Assembly (NCBI GenBank): GCA_964490725.1
Contig: CAZBDU010000035.1
Location: 1 to 47,973 of the forward strand
Source of the DNA: CAZBDU01 sp964490725
Lineage (GTDB): Bacteria; Spirochaetota; Spirochaetia; SZUA-6; DRHE01
Reading direction: 5' to 3'
Length of the DNA: 47,973 nucleotides
Each line of letters opens with the position of its first letter. The first letter of the stretch is position 1. Both the position numbers and the translations under genes were made by a program. The notes beneath the pieces were generated by a model. That model was not told where the DNA came from. It made no database searches and worked only from the letters and a program-made list of their open reading frames with translations. This document shows, piece by piece, positions 8,576 to 16,957 of the stretch.

Positions 8576-8709
8576 CGGTTCCCTCCTCTTCTGGATACTT
8601 AATATTTGTATAGTATCCGCAGCCACCCGTCAACCCGCATCGGCGGCGCAGACCGTCGCCGCAGAGCAGGGCCCGGCCCTGCTCCCCGCGGCTCCCGCGG
8701 CTCCGTGAT

Positions 8710-8739
8710 TTGACCCGGTGGAACGCCGCGTGCTATGCT
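8710..8739 (+). promoter_or_regulatory. Sigma-70 promoter for the PD40 lipoprotein gene
   Basis: TTGACC (8710-8715), an 18 bp spacer and TATGCT (8734-8739), with the extended TGn at 8731. Predicted start is near 8746, giving a leader of about 50 nt to GTG 8798. Confidence 0.75.
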
Positions 8740-8797
8740 GAGAGAGTACCCTCTGGAGCAAGCCCCTAAGGAATCGAAAAGGAGAGAAAGACCAGCC

Positions 8798-9163
8798 GTG
8801 AAACGTCCCACCGTGTACCTGATCCTGCTCGCCGTGACCCTGCTGGCCGGGCTGAGCGGTTGTTTTCCCGGCCTGCCCGGACAGCGCCAGCAGGTGATCA
8901 AGACCGACCCCATGGTCAGTCCCGACGGCACGAAGATCGTCTACGTGAGCACTCAGGACGGGGATGCAGAGATCTACATGATGAACGCCGACGGCACCGG
9001 CGCCACGGCGCTCACCGACAACAGCGCGGTGGATGCCGCTCCCAGCTGGTTCCCCGACAGCCAGCGGCTGGTGTTCGTCTCCGACCGCACCGGCCAGTTC
9101 GAGCTGTACACCATGAACGCAGACGGCAGCCAGCAGCAGCAGCTCACCAGCTCGCAGAAATAG
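8798..9163 (+). CDS. Small PD40/TolB-like repeat lipoprotein
   Basis: 121 residues. A basic start (MKRP), a hydrophobic stretch and the lipobox LSGC (C22) mark a lipoprotein. The rest holds two TolB-type PD40 beta-propeller blades: SPDGTKIVYVSTQDGDAEIY / MNADGTGATALT and FPDSQRLVFVSDRTGQFELY / MNADGSQQQQLT. TolB and similar proteins have five or more blades, so this is too short to close a propeller alone; it may oligomerise or be a relic. I choose GTG 8798 because AAAGGAGAG lies upstream and the signal peptide begins there. Own promoter at 8710. Membrane-anchored; function unknown. Confidence 0.85.
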   Translation: MKRPTVYLILLAVTLLAGLSGCFPGLPGQRQQVIKTDPMVSPDGTKIVYVSTQDGDAEIYMMNADGTGATALTDNSAVDAAPSWFPDSQRLVFVSDRTGQFELYTMNADGSQQQQLTSSQK

Positions 9164-9217
9164 CCCGGTCCGGGCACCCGGCGAGGCGGTCCGGCCCCCA
9201 TCCGGCAGGCGCGAAGC

Positions 9218-9514
9218 CTACCTCTCAAGACGCGAGGCTTCCTCTCCGACTCGCAGCAGCGCCCGCTCCTCAGGCTGGAGCCGCTGCCCCGCAGACCGCG
9301 CCCGCAAGTCCTCCAGGGTGGGCATTTCCTTCTGCGTGTATCGAGTAATGGCGGATCGAGCCCGCTCCACCAGAGGGGACTGGGGCGATTCGTTCATGTA
9401 GCTGATGATGAGTCTCCTGCTGGTCGCCGTGAGCTCCGCGCGGGTGATCTCTTCGATCACCGCAAAGACCGCGTTCAGGAAAGGCAGCTGGCTTTTTCTC
9501 ATACCTCTAACCAT
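9218..9514 (-). CDS. Hypothetical protein (98 aa)
   Basis: Helical, soluble protein with a core LPFLNAVFAVIEEITRAELT and a charged tail; not recognised. ATG 9514 is the likely start (ATG 9502 is a second choice). No strong ribosome site is visible apart from AAGGGG. The composition and the conserved-looking amphipathic N-terminal half argue for a true gene. It is divergent from the DUF1707-type gene at 9662. Confidence 0.6.
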   Translation of the reverse strand: MVRGMRKSQLPFLNAVFAVIEEITRAELTATSRRLIISYMNESPQSPLVERARSAITRYTQKEMPTLEDLRARSAGQRLQPEERALLRVGEEASRLER

Positions 9515-9661
9515 GCCCCTTGTGAGAGGATTTCTCAAGCAGGCGGAGCCTGTGGAGCTCATGGCCGCCCCGGCCAGGTGCGCATCCGAGGCCCAACGCC
9601 TTGCAGCGCACGGCTCGGCGGGTGTAGCCTGTCAGGCCTCGGGAGATCCAGGAGTATCATC

Positions 9662-10237
9662 ATGTTCCAGGAAGAGCTGGATAGCGAACGAGACGGCGCG
9701 GCGGAGCAGCTCGCCAACGCCTACGCCTACGATCTCATCTCCATGGAGCAGCTGGAAACCCGTCTTGCAGAGGTGGCCGGCGCAGGCTCAGTGGAGGCGG
9801 TCCGAAAGACTCTGGAAGGCATTCCCCGCGTTGCCGTCCAGCAGCGCGGAACGACCCCCACTCTTCCGGAGCGCCAGCAGCTCCTGCGCGGCAGCGCGCA
9901 CTCGCTCCGGAAAGAGGGCCAGTGGGTGCGTTCCAGGCGCGTCGTGATCGTGCAATCCGCCTCCAGCATCAGGCTGGACCTCAGCCAGCTCGCGGAGCAC
10001 CCCGGCCAGGTGTTCGAGCTGGAGCTGGCGCTGAAGGCGTGCAGCTGCCGCATCAGGGTGCCCAGGGGCACCCGCGTCGAGGAGCGCCTGGAGCTCCACC
10101 ACGGCTCCTACCGCTGCTCCCGCTCCCTGCGACGGAACGAAGACCCGCGGGCTGCCGCGATCCTCATCAGCGGGCGGGCGGCGGCCAGCAGCGTCAGAGT
10201 CAAGCCGAGCCGGAGGATGCGGAAGCGCCGCCGGTAG
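9662..10237 (+). CDS. DUF1707 + LiaF-like C-terminal domain protein
   Basis: 191 residues with no membrane segment. Residues ~8-55 (RDGAAEQLANAYAYDLISME, then QLETRLAEV) resemble the DUF1707/SHOCT-like helical domain. Residues ~95-185 resemble the beta-rich cell-wall-stress domain of LiaF/VraT proteins (RRVVIVQSASSIRLDLSQL, IRVPRGTRVEERL). Such proteins often modulate envelope-stress regulators. The start is ATG 9662 with CAGGAG upstream. Its 3' end overlaps the convergent STAS gene by 38 bp. The tail (SRRMRKRRR) is strongly basic. Domain calls are by eye and moderate. Confidence 0.75.
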   Translation: MFQEELDSERDGAAEQLANAYAYDLISMEQLETRLAEVAGAGSVEAVRKTLEGIPRVAVQQRGTTPTLPERQQLLRGSAHSLRKEGQWVRSRRVVIVQSASSIRLDLSQLAEHPGQVFELELALKACSCRIRVPRGTRVEERLELHHGSYRCSRSLRRNEDPRAAAILISGRAAASSVRVKPSRRMRKRRR

Positions 10238-10718
10238 CTTGCGGAGAGGCCTCCCCGTCGCCCGCGCCGCCCTCAGCCTGGACCGGTGGATCTGCGCCCA
10301 CTCGCAGGGGGCATTTTCGACATTCCCGCTGAACGAGCCGCCTGGCCAGCTCGTCCACCAGCTCTCCCGGAGTGTGCCAGCCCCAGGGCAGCGCATCGAT
10401 CTGCGGCGGGTCCAGCACCCGGATCACTTCGTGCAGCTTCGTCAGATACAGCGTGCCGAAGAGCTCCTCGCTGCACCCCTTGATGCGCAGCTCCCGGCCC
10501 TGGTCGGCCAGGGTCCGCCGGGCAACCAGCAAAGGACCGATGAAGGCCACACCTCTGGCGGTGGCCTTGGTGAGATCAACGGTTGCCCGCTCCTGGGAGG
10601 CCTGCGCCAGCTGCGTGAGCCCGTCCCGGTAGATCTGTTTGGCTTCCTCGTCGATGACCCCCTCGAAGGCCAGGATCACCTCCTCAGCGCTTTCCGCCCA
10701 TAGCCTGACACCTAGCAT
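10200..10718 (-). CDS. STAS-domain protein (anti-anti-sigma type)
   Basis: 172 residues. The N-terminal ~100 residues fit a STAS fold (VILAFEGVIDEEAKQIYRDG, ERATVDLTKATARGVAFIG, GRELRIKGCSEELFGTLYL). The usual phosphorylatable Ser/Thr lies in the DLTKATARGVAF loop, where a Thr and Ala stand in place of the classical DxSG(V/I). The C-terminal ~45 residues are Gly/Ala/Ser-rich and probably disordered. ATG 10718 has AGGAGGGG upstream. It lies 43 bp downstream of the sigma-factor gene on the same strand, so co-expression and regulation of a sigma/anti-sigma switch is plausible. Confidence 0.8.
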   Translation of the reverse strand: MLGVRLWAESAEEVILAFEGVIDEEAKQIYRDGLTQLAQASQERATVDLTKATARGVAFIGPLLVARRTLADQGRELRIKGCSEELFGTLYLTKLHEVIRVLDPPQIDALPWGWHTPGELVDELARRLVQRECRKCPLRVGADPPVQAEGGAGDGEASPQATGGASASSGSA

Positions 10719-10761
10719 GCTCAACCCCTCCTGTGCCTTGCCGTCCCCGTTGCGCCCGCTG

Positions 10762-11274
10762 TCAGGAGCCGTTCCGCAGGATCAGCTTCACGTCTTCGAA
10801 ATCCTTTTGTAGGATGCGCCTCAGATGCCTGGTGGACAGCCCGAGGCGATGCGCGGCCTCGTTCTTGGACAAACCCTGTTCCACCACCAGGTTCCAGATG
10901 AGCTGGTGGAGCAGCGGTTTCGTGGAAACGACCAGCCGCACGGCCACGTCGATCGAGAAGCTGGCCCTGGAGTCGGAAACCTCGCGAGCCTGGGCCAGCC
11001 GGGCGGCCTTCTTTCGCCTGCGCAGGTCGCGCTTGTAGGCGTTGTGCAGCTCCTTCTCGCCGAGCTGCTTCATCTTTGAAACCGAGTCCGGGCGATCCTG
11101 CAGTATCCTCACGAACGCCTCCTGGATGAAATCCTGGCGCTTGTGGGGATCCCTGGTGTAGCGGACGGAAACACTCTCCAAATGGACCTCCAGTTCCTCA
11201 TACCAGGCCGCAACGAGCCTCCTGATGGAGTGTCCGACGTCATCGCAACGATGCCTTTCCTGCGGCTGTCCCAC
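10762..11274 (-). CDS. Sigma-70-like (ECF-type) transcription factor
   Basis: 170 residues. The region-2-like part includes RQDFIQEAFVRILQD, and the region-4-like helix-turn-helix is LSKNEAAHRLGLSTRHLRRI near 133-153. Between them is a Lys/Arg-rich linker (YKRDLRRRKKAARLAQAR). It is more divergent than standard ECF factors. The GTG start 11274 has GAGGAG 8 bp upstream. Followed by the STAS gene, which suggests a small regulatory pair. Confidence 0.78.
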   Translation of the reverse strand: MGQPQERHRCDDVGHSIRRLVAAWYEELEVHLESVSVRYTRDPHKRQDFIQEAFVRILQDRPDSVSKMKQLGEKELHNAYKRDLRRRKKAARLAQAREVSDSRASFSIDVAVRLVVSTKPLLHQLIWNLVVEQGLSKNEAAHRLGLSTRHLRRILQKDFEDVKLILRNGS

Positions 11275-11295
11275 GACGCCAACTCCTCTGCTAGA

Positions 11296-11307
11296 ACTGT
11301 TGACAGT
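11296..11307. promoter_or_regulatory. Palindrome upstream of the sigma-factor gene
   Basis: ACTGTTGACAGT is a perfect inverted repeat (ACTGT arms, TG centre) about 22 bp upstream of the GTG start. It could be an operator for autoregulation. No -10 is convincing next to it. Confidence 0.35.
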
Positions 11308-11364
11308 CGAACCACCGGTTTGGACATCGGAGGTGATAGTATCTCCAAGAAGTTATATCTGCGA

Positions 11365-11391
11365 CAGGATACCGCCGGCAGGATACCGCCG
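11365..11391. repeat. 13 bp direct repeat in the 11308-11483 gap
   Basis: CAGGATACCGCCG occurs at 11365-11377 and again at 11379-11391 (period 14). The rest of the gap between the dehydrogenase 3' end and the sigma-factor gene holds no gene I can support. Confidence 0.6.
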
Positions 11392-11483
11392 CAGTCACAC
11401 TGGATCGCGCGCGGGAAAGGAGCGTCCCGGTTTAGGCCGGCCTTCGGGGGGTGTTCCCCAGAGCCGGTCCCCCGGGAAGATCC

Positions 11484-13076
11484 CTACAGAGGCTTCCGGG
11501 TCAGCTCACCGTTCACCGTCCGCCAGATGCCCAGCGGGTTGGCGTCCTGCAGCTCCGGCGGCAGAGCCGCATCAGGAAAGCTCTGGTAGCACACGGGACG
11601 GACAAAGCGGTAGACCGCCGCGGTTCCTACGGAGGTGAAATGGACGTCCGTGGTGGCGGGAAAGGGACCTCCATGGTGCATCGACGGGCAGACCTCCACC
11701 CCGGTGGGAAAACCGTTGAAGATCAGCCTGCCTGCCTTCTGCTCCAGGGCCGCCACCACGTCCCGGTGGAGCTCCAGGTCCTCTGCGGTCCCGTGCACGG
11801 CCGCGGCCAGGTTCCCGTCCAGACTCTGGACCGCAGCCAGGAGCTCATCACGGGAGCCGCAACGCACGATCAGCGTGGAGGGGCCGAACAGCTCCTTTCT
11901 CAGCCGCTGGTTCTCCCGGTAGGTCCGCAGGTCCGTCTCGAAGACCACCGCCTGGACCTGGTTCTTTTCGGCCGCAACCGGAATACCCGACCGGCCGGCC
12001 ACGCGCAAGCCCGGGACCCCTGCGAACCTCCCGGCGCCGGATTCGAAGGCCTCGCGGATTCGCGAGCTCAGCATGGTCGCGGGCGCCTCAGCCTCAGCCA
12101 GCCGGGCGACGGTGGCGACGAAGCCGTCGAGCTGCCGTCCGTCCAGGGCAAACACCACCCCCGGGTTCGTGCAGAACTGCCCTACCCCCAGGGCGAAGGA
12201 GCCCTTCAACCCCGCGGCGATCTCCACAGCCCGCTCCTCCAGCGCCCCGGGGAGCAGGATCACCGGATTCGTGCTTCCCATCTCCGCGTACACCGGAATG
12301 GGGCGCTCCCGCTCCACCGCGGCCCGGAACAGCGCCAGCCCCCCGCTCTCCGACCCCGTGAACCCGACCGCTTCCAGCGCCGGGTGGCGGATCAGGTGCG
12401 TTCCGATCTCGGTCCCGGAATCGAACAGCAGGGAGAACACGCCGGGAGGAGCCTGGACCGCCGACACGGCCCGGGCGACGGCCCGGCCCACCAGCTCGCA
12501 GGTGCCCGGGTGTGAGGGGTGGGCCTTCACGATCACCGGGTTTCCCGCCGCCAGGGCGGAGGCGGTGTCCCCGCCGGCCACGGAAAAGGCCAGAGGGAAA
12601 TTGCCAGCCCCGAAGACCGCTACCGGGCCCAGGGGGATCAGCAGCCGGCGAATATCGGGCTTGGGCGTGGGCTTGCGCTCCGCTTGCGCCGTGTCGATGC
12701 GGGCGTCCACCCAGGAACCTTCCCTCGCCAGATCGGCGAACATCCTGAGCTGCCTGACGGTCCGCGTCCTCTCCGAGAGCAGCCTCGGGGCGCCCAGGGC
12801 GGTCTCCGCCGCGCAGCGCTCTATCAGCTCGTCCCCCAGCGCCAGGATTTCCTGCGCGATTGCTTCCAGCAGCCGCGCCCTGTCCTCGCCGGCGCTCCTG
12901 CGATAGCTGTGGAAGGACGCCGCCGCGGCCTCCACCGCGCTGTCGGCCTCGCGCCCTTCCGCGCAACGAAACCGCCCCGGCAGCTCCACGCCGCTTGCAG
13001 GGTTCACGGCGCTGAAGCTCCGCGCTCCCTCCGCAGAGGCCCTTCCGGCCACCAGGTTCCTGCCTTCCAGTGTCAT
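11484..13076 (-). CDS. Aldehyde dehydrogenase (alpha-ketoglutaric semialdehyde type)
   Basis: NAD(P)-dependent oxidation of an aldehyde, most likely 2,5-dioxopentanoate, in non-phosphorylative sugar-acid or hydroxyproline catabolism. 530 residues, longer than ordinary ALDHs (~480) and typical of the KGSADH subgroup. Visible motifs: cofactor site GPVAVFGAGNFPLAFSVAGG, general base in YAEMGSTNP (E265) and nucleophile in GVGQFCTNPG (C302). The ATG has GGGAGGAG directly upstream. Transcribed alone and divergent from pepF; no sugar dehydratase is nearby, so the substrate is inferred from family only. Confidence 0.9.
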   Translation of the reverse strand: MTLEGRNLVAGRASAEGARSFSAVNPASGVELPGRFRCAEGREADSAVEAAAASFHSYRRSAGEDRARLLEAIAQEILALGDELIERCAAETALGAPRLLSERTRTVRQLRMFADLAREGSWVDARIDTAQAERKPTPKPDIRRLLIPLGPVAVFGAGNFPLAFSVAGGDTASALAAGNPVIVKAHPSHPGTCELVGRAVARAVSAVQAPPGVFSLLFDSGTEIGTHLIRHPALEAVGFTGSESGGLALFRAAVERERPIPVYAEMGSTNPVILLPGALEERAVEIAAGLKGSFALGVGQFCTNPGVVFALDGRQLDGFVATVARLAEAEAPATMLSSRIREAFESGAGRFAGVPGLRVAGRSGIPVAAEKNQVQAVVFETDLRTYRENQRLRKELFGPSTLIVRCGSRDELLAAVQSLDGNLAAAVHGTAEDLELHRDVVAALEQKAGRLIFNGFPTGVEVCPSMHHGGPFPATTDVHFTSVGTAAVYRFVRPVCYQSFPDAALPPELQDANPLGIWRTVNGELTRKPL

Positions 13077-13363
13077 GGCTCCTCCCACAAGAAGTCGGCC
13101 GCCAGCCTCGCGCCTTCTGTCGTGCGGCGGGGACCTCCAGGTCTCTTCCGTTCAGTTTATCTTCCCTCCAGGATAAGGGAAGAGGGCAGGCGAGAGCAAA
13201 GCCATCGCCGGTGGAAAAGGCCCTCGCCGGGCCTCCCCTCCCACTCTTCCCTCTCCTGCTCTTGCGCCGCAGCCGTCCTGGGGGTAGGCTTCTCGCGGTC
13301 TGCAGTGCGGCTGCGAAGCGGCTCCTGTCGCCTGCAGCCGGGGTCCGAGCACAAAGGGGAGCG
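13077..13363. other. Divergent intergenic region aldH/pepF
   Basis: 287 bp without a supported gene. It must hold both promoters. A run of A+T around 13155-13165 (plus strand, CAGTTTATCTTCC) is the only promoter-like patch; no full -35/-10 pair was convincing on either strand. Confidence 0.5.
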
Positions 13364-15187
13364 ATGAACGACGCTGGGCAGCCGCAGGGGGTAGTCTGGA
13401 ACCTGGAGAGCTTCTTTCCGGCCTTCGACGGCGCGGAGATGAAGGAGCTCAAGCAGCGCCTTCGCCAGAGCACCGCCGCCTTGCAGAGGGAGGCGGCCCA
13501 GGCGGGTGCGCTCACCGCCGATTCGCTGGGCCGCTGGGAGCAGGTCCTGCTGGGCCTGGAGGAAAACGAGGCGCGCCTCGGGCATCTGGCGGCCTATGTG
13601 GAGTGCCTGGCCGCTGCCGACGCCGGCAACGAAGCCTACAGCCGTGAGGAAGCCCTGCTGCGCCGGCTGTCTGCGGAGCTGGACAAGGCGGAAATCGAGC
13701 TGCTTCCGGCCCTCAAGGAGGCCGCCGATGGGCAGTTCGCGGCGCTGCTTCAGCGCGAGAAGCTGCACGGCGCCGAACACCGCCTGCGTCGCCTCCGGCT
13801 GCGCGCACGCCACACCATGTCCCGCGAGCAGGAGAAGCTCGCCGCCGACCTGGGCACCGACGGCCTCCATGCCTGGGGCAGGATGTACAACACGATCAGC
13901 GGCAAGCTGGAGTTCCGCATGAGCTGGCCGGACGGCCGCAGCGAGCTGGTGCCCATGGCGCGCTGGCGGGCGCTGATGAGCCACCGGGACCGCAGGGTGG
14001 GCCGGGCGGCCTTCGAGGGCGGCAACCGCGCCTGGGCCGGCGTGGCCGACGTCTGCGGCGCGGCCATCAACGCCATCGCCGGCAACCGGTTGACACTGAT
14101 CCGCTATCGCGGACAGGACCACTACCTGGAGCCGGCCCTGTACCAGGCCCAGGTGGGGCGGAAAACCCTGGAGGCGATGTACCGAGCCGTCCACGACCAC
14201 ATCGAGCTGCCGCGACGCATCTTCCGGGCCAAGGCCCGCGCCATGGGCCGTGAGGGGATCTGGTGGTTCGAGCGGGAGGCGCCCCTGCCCCTGGAGGAGG
14301 CCGGGGAGCTCACCTGGGAGGAGGGCTCGGCCCTGGTGGCGCGCTCCTTCCGCACCGCCTACCCGTCCCTGGCGGACTACTACGCCATGGCCCTGGAGAA
14401 ACGGTGGGTCGAGTCGCAGAATCGGGGCGGCAAACGCCCGGGCGCCTTCTGTACGGGCTCCGCATTGACCGGAGAGCAAAGGGTGTACATGACCTTCGCC
14501 GGGACGCTGCGGGACGCCTCCACCCTGGCGCACGAGGTGGGTCATGCCTGGCACGGCTGGCTCATGCGCGACCTGCGGCCGATGGCTCAGGGTTACCCCA
14601 TGACCCTGGCGGAGACCGCCTCGGTGTTCGCCGAGCAGCTCTTTGCGGAGGGCATCACCGCCGCCCCGGGGATTTCCGACGCCCGGAAGCTGCTCACGCT
14701 GGACGCCGCACTGTGCGACGCAGCGATCATGCTGCTGGACATCACGGTGCGCTACGAGTTCGAGCGGGCCTTTCACGAGGAGCGCCGTGAGGGAGAGGTC
14801 GGCGTATCGCGCCTGAAGGAGCTGATGGTCGAGGCCCAGAGGCGGGTCTGGGGCCAGGCGTTGCTGCCCGACGGCGAGGACCCCTACTTCTGGGCGAGCA
14901 AGCTGCACTTCTACATCACCGACGTGAGCTTCTACAACTTCCCCTACACCTTCGGCTTCCTGCTGGCCATGGCGCTGGTGCGCCTCTTCCGCCAGGAAGG
15001 GGCGGAGTTCCTGCCGCGGTACCAGGAGTTCCTGCGCGCCACCGGCGGCGGCTCCGCAGAGGAGGTGGCGAAGGCGGCCCTGGGAGAGGATATCACCGGC
15101 ATTGAGTTCTGGACGGCGGGCATCCGCGCCCTGGAGGAGCCTCTACAGCGCTACGAGAAGCTCCTGGCGACGGGGGGGCCGCTCTAA
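13364..15187 (+). CDS. pepF: Oligoendopeptidase F (M3B metallopeptidase)
   Basis: Cytoplasmic zinc peptidase that trims short peptides. 607 residues, standard for PepF/M3. The zinc site HEVGH (390-394) sits in STLAHEVGHAWHG, with the distal Glu in the following helix (LAETASVFAEQL). The C-terminal YNFPYTFGFLLAMAL segment is also typical of the family. The start ATG has AAAGGGGAG upstream; the earlier in-frame ATG is not used because the region upstream lacks peptidase-like sequence. The MFS gene starts 2 bp after its stop, so they form an operon. Confidence 0.95.
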   Translation: MNDAGQPQGVVWNLESFFPAFDGAEMKELKQRLRQSTAALQREAAQAGALTADSLGRWEQVLLGLEENEARLGHLAAYVECLAAADAGNEAYSREEALLRRLSAELDKAEIELLPALKEAADGQFAALLQREKLHGAEHRLRRLRLRARHTMSREQEKLAADLGTDGLHAWGRMYNTISGKLEFRMSWPDGRSELVPMARWRALMSHRDRRVGRAAFEGGNRAWAGVADVCGAAINAIAGNRLTLIRYRGQDHYLEPALYQAQVGRKTLEAMYRAVHDHIELPRRIFRAKARAMGREGIWWFEREAPLPLEEAGELTWEEGSALVARSFRTAYPSLADYYAMALEKRWVESQNRGGKRPGAFCTGSALTGEQRVYMTFAGTLRDASTLAHEVGHAWHGWLMRDLRPMAQGYPMTLAETASVFAEQLFAEGITAAPGISDARKLLTLDAALCDAAIMLLDITVRYEFERAFHEERREGEVGVSRLKELMVEAQRRVWGQALLPDGEDPYFWASKLHFYITDVSFYNFPYTFGFLLAMALVRLFRQEGAEFLPRYQEFLRATGGGSAEEVAKAALGEDITGIEFWTAGIRALEEPLQRYEKLLATGGPL

Positions 15188-15189
15188 GA

Positions 15190-16446
15190 ATGGCGGAGCG
15201 GCAGCGTGTCTGGACGCGGGACTATCTCCTTCTCTGGCAGGGGCAGCTGGTGTCCGCGCTGGGAGATGTGGCCTACGAGGTGGCCCTGGGGTTCTGGATC
15301 CTGGCGGTCACCGGCTCCACCGGCCTGATGGGCACCCTGATGGCCGCCTCGATGCTGCCCCGGGTGGCGCTGTCGCCCTTCGCGGGCGTGCTGGTGGACC
15401 GCAGCGACCGCAAGTGGCTGATCGTCGCCATGGACGCGCTACGCGGGACGGCGGTGGCGCTGGTGGGGCTGGCGGCGATCGCGGGGGTGGTGAAGGTGTG
15501 GATGGTCTTCGCCGCGGGCATCCTCATCGGCGCGGCGGCGGCCTTCTTCAACCCCTCGGTCCTGTCGGTGATCCCCGACATCGTGTCCCGGGAGCGTCTG
15601 GTTCAGGCCAACTCCTTCTTCTCCATGATTCGGGCCGGCTCGGGGATCTTCGGCAACGCCCTGGGGGGGATCCTCTATGCAGTCATCGGCGCTCCCCTTC
15701 TGTTCCTGGTCAACGGTTTGTCCTACCTGTTCTCCGCGGCCAGCGAGCTGTTCATCCGGGTGCCGCCGCTGCGCCACGAACGCCAGACCCTGCACTTCTG
15801 GACCGACATGCGCGAAGGGCTGAGCTACGTGTGGGGCTCCCGGGGCCTGCGCTTCTTCCTGATGGCCGCAGGGGCGCTCAACTTCTTCGCCATGATCGGC
15901 ATCGTTCTGGTCCTGCCGCTGTTCCGGCGCACCCCGCAGCTGGGTCCGGCCCGCTATGGGCTGCTGATGGCCGCCTTCACCGTGGGAACGCTGGCGGGAA
16001 TGGGCCTGACGGCGGCGGTCAAGATTCCTGCCGAGCGGCGCCTGGGGTTGTTCGCTCTGAGCACGGTGCTGTTCGTGCTTTCGGTGGCCCTGTTTCCGGT
16101 CTGGCTGTACTTCCCGCTCATGCTGGCCCTGGTCGCGATCGGCGGCTTCTTCAACGCCGTGGTGAACGTGCTGATCCAGAGCGTGGTGCAGCTGGCGGTG
16201 CCCCGCGAGCTGCGCGGCAAGGTGATGGGGCTGCTGGAGGCCGTCTCCGGCGGCCTTACCCCCCTGGGCATGGCCGTGGGGGGGCTGCTCGGCGAGGTGC
16301 TGCCCCTGCGCCCGGTCATATCGGGGGCCTTCGTGATGATGGGGGTGGTGATCTTCCCCCAGCTGGGGGCCCGCTACCTGCGGGAGTTCCTGGCCGGGCC
16401 CGGAGAGCCCCACCCGTCTGAACCCCGGAAGGCGCCGGGAGCCTAG
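15190..16446 (+). CDS. MFS transporter (EntS / macrolide-efflux-like)
   Basis: 418 residues with about twelve membrane segments. The N-terminus FLLWQGQLVSALGD-like pattern (LLLWQGQLVSALGD) and the loop 2-3 motif GVLVDRSDRKW are characteristic of the MFS_3 branch, which includes enterobactin exporter EntS and macrolide efflux proteins. Transcribed with pepF with a 2 bp gap. Substrate unknown. Confidence 0.92.
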   Translation: MAERQRVWTRDYLLLWQGQLVSALGDVAYEVALGFWILAVTGSTGLMGTLMAASMLPRVALSPFAGVLVDRSDRKWLIVAMDALRGTAVALVGLAAIAGVVKVWMVFAAGILIGAAAAFFNPSVLSVIPDIVSRERLVQANSFFSMIRAGSGIFGNALGGILYAVIGAPLLFLVNGLSYLFSAASELFIRVPPLRHERQTLHFWTDMREGLSYVWGSRGLRFFLMAAGALNFFAMIGIVLVLPLFRRTPQLGPARYGLLMAAFTVGTLAGMGLTAAVKIPAERRLGLFALSTVLFVLSVALFPVWLYFPLMLALVAIGGFFNAVVNVLIQSVVQLAVPRELRGKVMGLLEAVSGGLTPLGMAVGGLLGEVLPLRPVISGAFVMMGVVIFPQLGARYLREFLAGPGEPHPSEPRKAPGA

Positions 16447-16694
16447 CCGCCCCTGCCACGGGTGCTACTCCGCCGCCCTGGCTCACGAAGATGTCGCTCA
16501 GGATGATGGCATTCTCCAGGAACCGCTCTTCCGATTCTGGCTGGCTCTGGCCCACGCACGTACCGACCGTGGAAGCTGGAGGATCTGTGTCCGGAGACCG
16601 CCTCCGCGCTGGGGCGGCGCCTGGGGCGCCTCGATCTCCGGGAGCTCCCCGGGTAGAGGTGGTGCGACACCCCTGAACGCAGCGGGCCCTCCGA
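16447..16694. other. Gap with no supported gene
   Basis: About 250 bp between the MFS gene and the toxin-antitoxin promoter. Short frames exist on both strands but have no ribosome site and no recognisable sequence. Possible remnant of an insertion; I see nothing definite. Confidence 0.5.
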
Positions 16695-16723
16695 TTGACT
16701 AATCTGACTAAGTCTCATAGACT
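16695..16723 (+). promoter_or_regulatory. Promoter/operator of the toxin-antitoxin pair
   Basis: TTGACT (16695-16700), 17 bp spacer, TAGACT (16718-16723). The start site should fall at or within a base or two of ATG 16730, so the mRNA is expected to be leaderless; no ribosome site precedes the ATG. The heptamer TGACTAA occurs twice (16696-16702 and 16705-16711), overlapping the -35 and spacer, a likely binding site for the antitoxin. Confidence 0.7.
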
Positions 16724-16729
16724 CGAATC

Positions 16730-16957
16730 ATGAAGAGCGTCAGCACGCACGAGGCGAAGACCCATCTCTCCAGGATTCTGGAGGAGGTCTCCAAGGGCGA
16801 AGTCTACGTCATAACCCGCAACGGCAAGCCGATTGCCGAGCTGCGCGGCCGGTCAAAGGCAAAGCGCTCCGAGCCGCACCCGGTGTTGTCCGGCATTACG
16901 CTCCACTACGATCCCGCCGAGGATCTTTCCGCCCAGGAATGGGGCGAAATCGAGTGA
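16730..16957 (+). CDS. Phd/YefM-family antitoxin
   Basis: 75 residues. The N-terminal Phd fold is visible in SVSTHEAKTHLSRILEEV and KGEVYVITRNGKPIAEL, the DNA-binding and dimerisation part. The C-terminal ~30 residues (LHYDPAEDLSAQEWGEIE) are acidic and would thread onto the toxin. It overlaps the toxin gene by 4 bp (GTGA), the classic coupled arrangement. Antitoxin plus toxin usually bind the operator cooperatively; the TGACTAA repeats just upstream are the candidate site. Confidence 0.93.
   Translation: MKSVSTHEAKTHLSRILEEVSKGEVYVITRNGKPIAELRGRSKAKRSEPHPVLSGITLHYDPAEDLSAQEWGEIE

Noticed and set aside
11484..13367. Plus-strand frames opposite the dehydrogenase
   Set aside because: Antisense shadows; the minus frame has full ALDH motifs.
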